Of a stretch of 64,000 nucleotides of DNA, positions 59,819 to 64,000 are shown piece by piece (position 1 is the first letter of the stretch; the number at the start of each line of letters is the position of its first letter). This DNA is from Fibrobacter succinogenes (GTDB lineage: Bacteria > Fibrobacterota > Fibrobacteria > Fibrobacterales > Fibrobacteraceae). Location of the stretch: the NCBI GenBank assembly GCA_902800345.1, contig CADCDO010000024.1:31551-95550 (forward strand). The letters run 5' to 3'. Both the position numbers and the translations under genes were made by a program. The notes beneath the pieces are model-generated. The model saw only the letters and a program-made list of their open reading frames with translations, did not search any database and had not been told where the DNA came from.

Positions 59819-59953
59819 CTAGGGCACCGCCTTAAAAACCAACACCTTGCCAAGCGAAATCCTGTACGTCTTGACAATGCTATCGCCGTTGCGCAAGTGC
59901 ATCTGGCGTTTCGCCTTTTCTACTAGAATGTTGTCGATGGGTGAGGTGAGCAT
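59819..59953 (-). pseudogene. L,D-transpeptidase N-terminal fragment, copy 2
   Basis: Forty-four codons reading MLTSPIDNILVEKAKRQMHL, RNGDSIVKTYRISLGKVLVF and KAVP, then TAG. Thirty-one of the first 36 residues match copy 1 at 58865-58987. The divergence begins where both run into the CTAGGGC element (59819-59837), suggesting that element marks the breakpoint. Confidence 0.6.
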
Positions 59954-60015
59954 GGGCTTGGGGGATTCTTTTTCTTAAAATACAGCTTTGAGAGAGTTCC
60001 TAAAAGGTCCTCTTT

Positions 60016-60606
60016 TTAGTCCCAATAAGGAGTCACCCTAATCGCCTTTAAAGAAATACCGCTTTTTTCGGCGCATAGGCGCAACCTTTCTATAAAAGAT
60101 TTTTCACAGCGGAATTCGTCACAAAATGGTTCCACGGCAAAAGGCTTTCCACTTGCAAAATACAAATGGAATTCTTCCACTAACGGAATCTCAACATACT
60201 CTAATTTCTTCGTAGTCCTAATTTCCGGGTCGTAATCAACCTCTTTCGTTTCTGCAGTTGTATTCATCGACTCCGATATGCGGACCAATCGCAATTCCAG
60301 GGAATCATTTGAAGATTTACCCCCCGTGTCATAAAACGTAACATGCATCGTATCATGAAACGATAATGGACATCCAGCCATAATCACATTTGATTTACCA
60401 AATACACAAGCCACCAAGTCATCATAAAAAGACTTGTCCGCAACATACAAGGAATCCCATTCGTCCTCGACAAGCTCATAAGGGACAACTTCAGGAACCA
60501 TTGGTTTTGCCGTGGCACCATTCTGCAAAACGCCCTTATTGTTTTCGCGCTGCGCACATCCGCAAACTAGCAGAACGAACATCAAACATACAATAATCCT
60601 GTTCAT
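60016..60606 (-). CDS. Lipoprotein, unknown (paralogous unit 2)
   Basis: A 196-residue lipoprotein starting at the ATG 60606 (MNRIIVCLMFVLLVC, lipobox VCGC). A TATATT box ends six bases before this ATG. The upstream extension of the frame has no support. The C-terminal CDEFRCEKSFIERLRLCAEK has three Cys. Distantly similar to the lipoprotein at 59010. Confidence 0.65.
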   Translation of the reverse strand: MNRIIVCLMFVLLVCGCAQRENNKGVLQNGATAKPMVPEVVPYELVEDEWDSLYVADKSFYDDLVACVFGKSNVIMAGCPLSFHDTMHVTFYDTGGKSSNDSLELRLVRISESMNTTAETKEVDYDPEIRTTKKLEYVEIPLVEEFHLYFASGKPFAVEPFCDEFRCEKSFIERLRLCAEKSGISLKAIRVTPYWD

Positions 60607-60772
60607 ACGACTAATATAATACTTTTTTAACAAAAAAGGTTCCGGTGTGTCACTGGAATTCTTTTTCAAAAAACATAAGCGGGATTTGGCGCTTTAACAC
60701 ATCTTCAAAAGATGTCTCTTTAAGATTAGTTTTCTGAATATACCTTTGTTTATACGTATTCGCAAGCAGCTT

Positions 60773-61360
60773 TTATGTTGTCACGAACTTAATCAGTTCT
60801 GTATAATCCCCAGAATCGGCGGCATGAAGCGCGTCAATATACTTCTTCCGTAAATCCGTAATGTCGTTCAAGCTGGCATCACCCCAGTAGAGCCGCGGCT
60901 CGCCAAGTTGCTGCATAAGCAGGTCCGCCATCAGTCGCGATATTCTACCATTGCCGTTAGGGAACGGGTGGATTAAAACAAGCCTGTGGTGAAGCCGGAC
61001 GGCTATTTCCAAGTTGGGGAATGTATAGTTCTCCATCCAGAATTTCACATCATCGAACAACGTCTTCAATTTGACGGGAATTTGGTATGGCGCGACCCCA
61101 ATGTTTCTTTCCGTCGTTCGGTATTCACCGGCCCATTTCCACACTTGACCGAACATCCGTTTGTGCAATTTCATAAGGAATGTATCGTTCAGAACATCTT
61201 GTTGCTTGTGAGTTGCGAGCCACATTTCAGCATCCAAAATATTGCGCGTTTCGAACTCGTTGAGTTCGCGCCTAAGTGTTATCCACTTGGGCTTTAACCC
61301 TTCGCGTTCTTCTGGCGTAAGGGGCGTAGAATTGTCGTCTGATGTAAATATATCGGCCAT
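60773..61360 (-). CDS. Fic-domain protein, mobile mystery protein B
   Basis: A 195-residue Fic protein matching mobile mystery protein B (TIGR02613-like): TPLTPEEREGLKPKWITLRR at the N-terminus, KRMFGQVWKWAGEYRTTERN, HHRLVLIHPFPNGNGRISRL with the HPFx[D/N]GNGR catalytic motif, and GDASLNDITDLRKKYIDALH. Fic enzymes usually transfer AMP to target proteins. The ATG at 61360 is preferred over one at 61399: TATATTTT lies four bases upstream. The partner HTH gene (protein A) is immediately upstream. Confidence 0.88.
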   Translation of the reverse strand: MADIFTSDDNSTPLTPEEREGLKPKWITLRRELNEFETRNILDAEMWLATHKQQDVLNDTFLMKLHKRMFGQVWKWAGEYRTTERNIGVAPYQIPVKLKTLFDDVKFWMENYTFPNLEIAVRLHHRLVLIHPFPNGNGRISRLMADLLMQQLGEPRLYWGDASLNDITDLRKKYIDALHAADSGDYTELIKFVTT

Positions 61361-61364
61361 ACCC

Positions 61365-61372
61365 AAAATATA
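61365..61372 (-). promoter_or_regulatory. -10 box of the Fic gene
   Basis: On the minus strand TATATTTT-gggt-ATG, the same spacing as for hemA and the 14991 and 57548 genes. It suggests the Fic gene can be transcribed separately from its HTH partner. Confidence 0.5.
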
Positions 61373-61383
61373 AATTATGGGCA

Positions 61384-61398
61384 TGTCATAAAATGACA
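61384..61398. promoter_or_regulatory. Palindrome TGTCAT-AAA-ATGACA before the Fic gene
   Basis: A perfect six-base inverted repeat in the gap between the HTH and Fic genes, followed by a further TGACA half-site. It is a plausible operator for the HTH protein. A similar site (ATGTCA-TCTTT-TGACAT) lies at 52403. Confidence 0.5.
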
Positions 61399-61420
61399 AA
61401 ATGACAAATGGGGAAAATTT

Positions 61421-61894
61421 TTACTTATCCCAAATGCGCCTTATGTTCTTGGCTATCATCTCATCGGCCATGTCCGTCAGGATATGCGGATCGTCGACAA
61501 GTTGGTCTTCCAATGCCATGTTCGTGTTGACGCTCGACAGGATTGCTTCGGCTTTTTTACGGGCCTGTCGTTTAATCGTCTCCTGCAGGCTGCTCTTGGG
61601 GACAAATCCATAAACGAAATTGCAGTCAAGGCCTTCCGCGATTTTTTTCATGGTCGAAATCTTGAGGTTGTTTTCGTTGAGTTCCATCTTGGCGATGCGC
61701 GGCTGAGAAAGCCCGACGCGTTCCGCAAGTTGCTTTGCGGTCATTCCGAGAGCCCGACGAACGGCGGAAATCCACCCCTGCTTGGGAGGTTGGGCTGGGC
61801 AAGAGCCCTGAGCAAAATCAACCTTTGGTTCATTAAATAACCTATTTGTTATAATATTCTTATATAATATAATAAACATATTATAGAATTTCAA
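61421..61894 (-). CDS. HTH protein, mobile mystery protein A
   Basis: An XRE-type protein matching mobile mystery protein A (TIGR02612-like) from about residue 39: PPKQGWISAVRRALGMTAKQ, LAERVGLSQPRIAKMELNEN, then LDCNFVYGFVPKSSLQETIK and MALEDQLVDDP. It pairs with the Fic gene downstream. The N-terminal ~38 residues (MKFYNMFIILYKNIITNRLF ...) do not fit the family, which usually has a helical R-x-x-L-x-L-E-Q-L-D segment there. Either an internal non-ATG start is used or the true N-terminus was lost. Confidence 0.82.
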   Translation of the reverse strand: MKFYNMFIILYKNIITNRLFNEPKVDFAQGSCPAQPPKQGWISAVRRALGMTAKQLAERVGLSQPRIAKMELNENNLKISTMKKIAEGLDCNFVYGFVPKSSLQETIKRQARKKAEAILSSVNTNMALEDQLVDDPHILTDMADEMIAKNIRRIWDK

Positions 61895-61970
61895 TGAAAT
61901 ATAACTTTTTTATTGTAAATTGAAACGTGGCTGCGAAAATTCTAAAAAAATACTATTTCCCGCAAAAAAA

Positions 61971-62086
61971 CGCCCAGGCTTTGAACCTGGACGTTTTTGA
62001 AAAGGGGAGGGGAAAGCTTTCCCCTCGCTGCAGCCTTGGCTCGCCAAGTCTTCCGCTACCCCTTCGCCTAGGGCTCCGCCCTAAAA
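61971..62086. repeat. Composite: CTTTGAA hairpin plus CTAGGGC element
   Basis: CGCCCAGG-CTTTGAA-CCTGGACG (61971-61993) followed by TTTTTGAAAAGGGGAGGGG, CCCCTCGC and CTAGGGCTCCGCCCTAAAA (62068-62086). The same order, in degenerate form, is seen at 59762-59837. It therefore looks like one mobile or duplicated composite unit. Confidence 0.6.
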
Positions 62087-62117
62087 CCCTAGGCTCATAA
62101 TGAGCCCTTATAAGACA

Positions 62118-62606
62118 TTATGGTAGCAACTTTCTAAATTCTTCTTGGCAGAATGTAGCACCATCTTCGTTCAGTTTTTTCTTTTGCGGAAAACCGTATT
62201 TATCTTCGTAATGAAGCGTTACTGTTCCTTTTGGATCTTTTCTATGACCAGGCGAACAAGTGATGTGCTTAACTTCTTTGTACTTATAACAAGTGTATGA
62301 TTCGGGGGTCTTTTTGTCGTCTGACGGAATCATTTCCTTACACTTGTATTCAGTAAACATCGTTAAATCATAACCCAAAGCAGCTAATGGTCCTGCTTCT
62401 TCATAAGAAATTTCGCTCCCATTAAAAAGCGAAAATAGTCGTTCCTTCTCGAAGAAATAAACGAAACCGCTTGGTTTGTGGTGGTCTTTGGAGCAAATAA
62501 GTCTGTCTGTTGTTTTTGTGCATTTGTTGAGCTTGTTGAATGTTAAATCAGCAAACGCATAATTTGCTAATACGAAAACAGAAAGCATGAACAAAAATTT
62601 TTTCAC
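62118..62606 (-). CDS. Secreted Cys-containing protein, unknown
   Basis: A 162-residue protein with signal peptide (MKKFLFMLSVFVLANYAFA). The mature part has seven or more Cys, arranged as NKC, ICSKD, YKCKEM, YTCYKYK, ITCSPGH and FCQEE, so disulfides are likely. AGGATC lies upstream. It resembles no family I know. Its AT-rich composition matches the neighbouring small membrane-protein genes. Confidence 0.65.
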   Translation of the reverse strand: MKKFLFMLSVFVLANYAFADLTFNKLNKCTKTTDRLICSKDHHKPSGFVYFFEKERLFSLFNGSEISYEEAGPLAALGYDLTMFTEYKCKEMIPSDDKKTPESYTCYKYKEVKHITCSPGHRKDPKGTVTLHYEDKYGFPQKKKLNEDGATFCQEEFRKLLP

Positions 62607-62680
62607 AAGGATCCTTTTAAATTTTAATGTTTTATCTCAGCTTATAAAAAGTAATAATAAAATGCATAGACCGATTAAAC

Positions 62681-63121
62681 CTAATCTTTTAATAAATGAT
62701 TGTATTTTGATTTTTTTGCTTGGTTAGAGTGCTCACAGTGCTTCCAATGGTTTACTGTTTTATATGATGGTTTGCATAAATAACCATCATAATGCAGAGT
62801 GGCGATTAATTTTCCGGTTGAACATTGATAAACATATTCAGGACGTTCCCCTAAATATAATTGGTAACCATCGGCGTCACATGCCCATTGGATTAACGGT
62901 GTTTTTTTAACTTGTTCCCAATATGCTTCTTGTTGCTTCTTATTTTCGGCTTCGTTACTTTTTGCTACAATAGTTAATATCAAAAAAAAGATTAAGCATA
63001 ATGCCAACACGATACCAAAGAACCACGCCACAATTTTACCAAAAACCTTTAATGGTGTAAAATTATTGGTAATAACCCCGACAATGATTAAACAAATTAA
63101 AATTATCCATAACATATGCAT
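62681..63121 (-). CDS. Membrane protein, unknown
   Basis: A 146-residue protein with two N-terminal membrane helices (LWIILICLIIVGVITNNF and VAWFFGIVLALCLIFFLILT) and a C-terminal domain with four Cys (WACDADGYQLYLG, YQCSTG, YLCKPSYK, KHCEHS). Low GC. Unknown family; possibly expressed with the secreted Cys protein downstream (74-base gap). Confidence 0.6.
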   Translation of the reverse strand: MHMLWIILICLIIVGVITNNFTPLKVFGKIVAWFFGIVLALCLIFFLILTIVAKSNEAENKKQQEAYWEQVKKTPLIQWACDADGYQLYLGERPEYVYQCSTGKLIATLHYDGYLCKPSYKTVNHWKHCEHSNQAKKSKYNHLLKD

Positions 63122-63242
63122 TTATGTCCTATTTTTAGGTATTTATCGTCTTTTAAATAACCTCTTAAGACTTATAAAACTGCGTAACTTATGCTCAAAT
63201 AGTGCAAGAAAAACTGTTGAGAAAAAACTTAATGTGAAGAAA

Positions 63243-63443
63243 CTAAAGACGGCTAAGTAAGAAAAAGAGTAGTCCCCATGCAGCAGCCACTGTCAATCCG
63301 CCAACGAGTAAGAGGGACCCGAATATCAAGCAGACGGAACGAAGAGTTTCTGGTTTCGATTTGTGTTCCTGAATCGGTACGAAAAAAAGTTCGTAGAGAC
63401 CAAGGATGAAGTTTTTCCACGCTTCAATAGTTTCTTTAATCAT
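63243..63443 (-). CDS. Small membrane protein, unknown
   Basis: A 66-residue protein with one clear membrane helix near the C-terminus (LIFGSLLLVGGLTVAAAWGL) and an amphipathic N-terminus. ACGAG precedes the ATG weakly. Unknown function. Confidence 0.5.
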   Translation of the reverse strand: MIKETIEAWKNFILGLYELFFVPIQEHKSKPETLRSVCLIFGSLLLVGGLTVAAAWGLLFFLLSRL

Positions 63444-63485
63444 TTTTTTCTCGTTTCAAGGTTGTTGTACATAATATAAAAAAAA

Positions 63486-63506
63486 GTCCAGGCTTTTAAC
63501 CTGGAC
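63486..63506. terminator. Hairpin of the CTTTGAA family (d)
   Basis: GTCCAGG-CTTTTAA-CCTGGAC, a perfect seven-pair stem flanked by an A-run and CTTTTG; it can act as a bidirectional terminator. The gap continues with dispersed repeats (TTGCTTCGCTACGCTCGCAA and AACCACCAACCACTAACCAC) up to 63610. Confidence 0.65.
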
Positions 63507-63612
63507 GCTTTTGAATTGCTGATGTAGTGGGGTAGGAGATTGCTTCGCTACGCTCGCAATGACGTGATCATTCCTAACCACCAACCACTAACCACTGCCT
63601 ACTGTCTACTTC

Positions 63613-64000
63613 CTACTTCAGAAAGTTCATATACGGCAGCTTGCTTGCAAGTTCCTGCACCTTGTCGGCGTTGGCCATGAGGGCGGAGCGTGCGTGCCAG
63701 GAGCCGTCGAGGAACTGGCCGCGGGGGCCGTCAGCAAGCGTGAGCTCGATGGTTTCGTCACCCATCTTGAGCGTGCGGCTTTCGGTGCTGGTGACGAGTT
63801 CTTCGCTCGGGTGTGCTTCGATCCAGGCGAGGATCTTGTCTGCAACTTCGTGGCTCACCTTGTAGCAGGGCACGCCGATAGCGACGCAGTTGCCAAAGAA
63901 AATTTCGGAGTAGCTTTCGGCGATGATGGCGCGGATGCCCCAGCGCTTGAGAGCCTGCGGAGCGTGTTCACGGCTGGAACCGCAACCGAAGTTCTGGTTC
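63613..64000 (-). CDS. leuD: 3-isopropylmalate dehydratase small subunit, C-terminal part
   Basis: The frame is open from the right edge to the TAG at 63613, giving ~129 residues of the C-terminal part; the start lies outside the window. [20 protein letters not shown] and [20 protein letters not shown] are diagnostic of LeuD/aconitase swivel domains. With LeuC it isomerises 2-isopropylmalate to 3-isopropylmalate in leucine synthesis. The later residues ([20 protein letters not shown]) form the usual end of the subunit. Confidence 0.93.
   Translation of the reverse strand, partial: NQNFGCGSSREHAPQALKRWGIRAIIAESYSEIFFGNCVAIGVPCYKVSHEVADKILAWIEAHPSEELVTSTESRTLKMGDETIELTLADGPRGQFLDGSWHARSALMANADKVQELASKLPYMNFLK

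Overview
The window looks like a chromosomal segment of a Fibrobacter species or a close relative. The clearest marker is the Fibrobacter succinogenes major paralogous domain (FISUMP) with its Ser-rich lipoprotein linker (6967-9284). A heme pathway running through siroheme and many Cys-lipoboxed surface lipoproteins fit this. Most housekeeping genes have moderate GC, and mobile-looking genes are more AT-rich. I saw no rRNA, tRNA, CRISPR array or replication origin.

Layout. 1-6837: partial GGDEF-type gene, SpmA-SpmB-like membrane protein, YfcE-like phosphoesterase and a large TPR/transglutaminase lipoprotein, all on the minus strand. 6967-9284: a broken and an intact FISUMP gene. 9698-15775: Rpn-type nuclease, tgt, an InlB-repeat surface protein and a GNAT toxin-antitoxin-like pair. 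15860-25909: tetrapyrrole block (ahbC, fused ahbA-ahbB, hemA, hemC, fused cobA-hemD, fused cbiX-sirC); ahbD lies apart at 42557. Together these cover most steps from glutamyl-tRNA to heme by the siroheme route; hemL and hemB are not in the window. 26085-29155: small lipoprotein, acyl-CoA synthetase and a DUF2334-type deacetylase. 29315-38054: accessory/defence island with DUF4417, an EndoU toxin and its neighbour, XRE-ImmA, a pair of covarying RNA hairpins, and a restriction-modification operon with an apparently split methylase. 38227-44768: outer-membrane protein, esterase, fabF, six-cysteine lipoproteins, ahbD and tadA. 44935-50602: a tightly packed six-gene operon with a MotA/ZorA-like channel carrying a long coiled-coil tail and a MotB/ZorB-like partner. 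50905-63443: lipoproteins, a BrnT/BrnA-like pair, hipBA, an AAA ATPase, a mobile mystery protein A/B (HTH-Fic) pair and gene debris. 63613-64000: the end of leuD.

Two genome-wide habits stand out. First, several families of short dispersed repeats fill the intergenic gaps and also sit in frame inside four tetrapyrrole genes, much like the Rickettsia palindromic elements. Second, many genes without a Shine-Dalgarno sequence have a -10 box of the form TAnnTTTG or TATATT ending only about 4-7 bases before the start codon, which predicts leaderless mRNAs. Other genes here have normal AAGGAG-type sites, so both modes seem to coexist.
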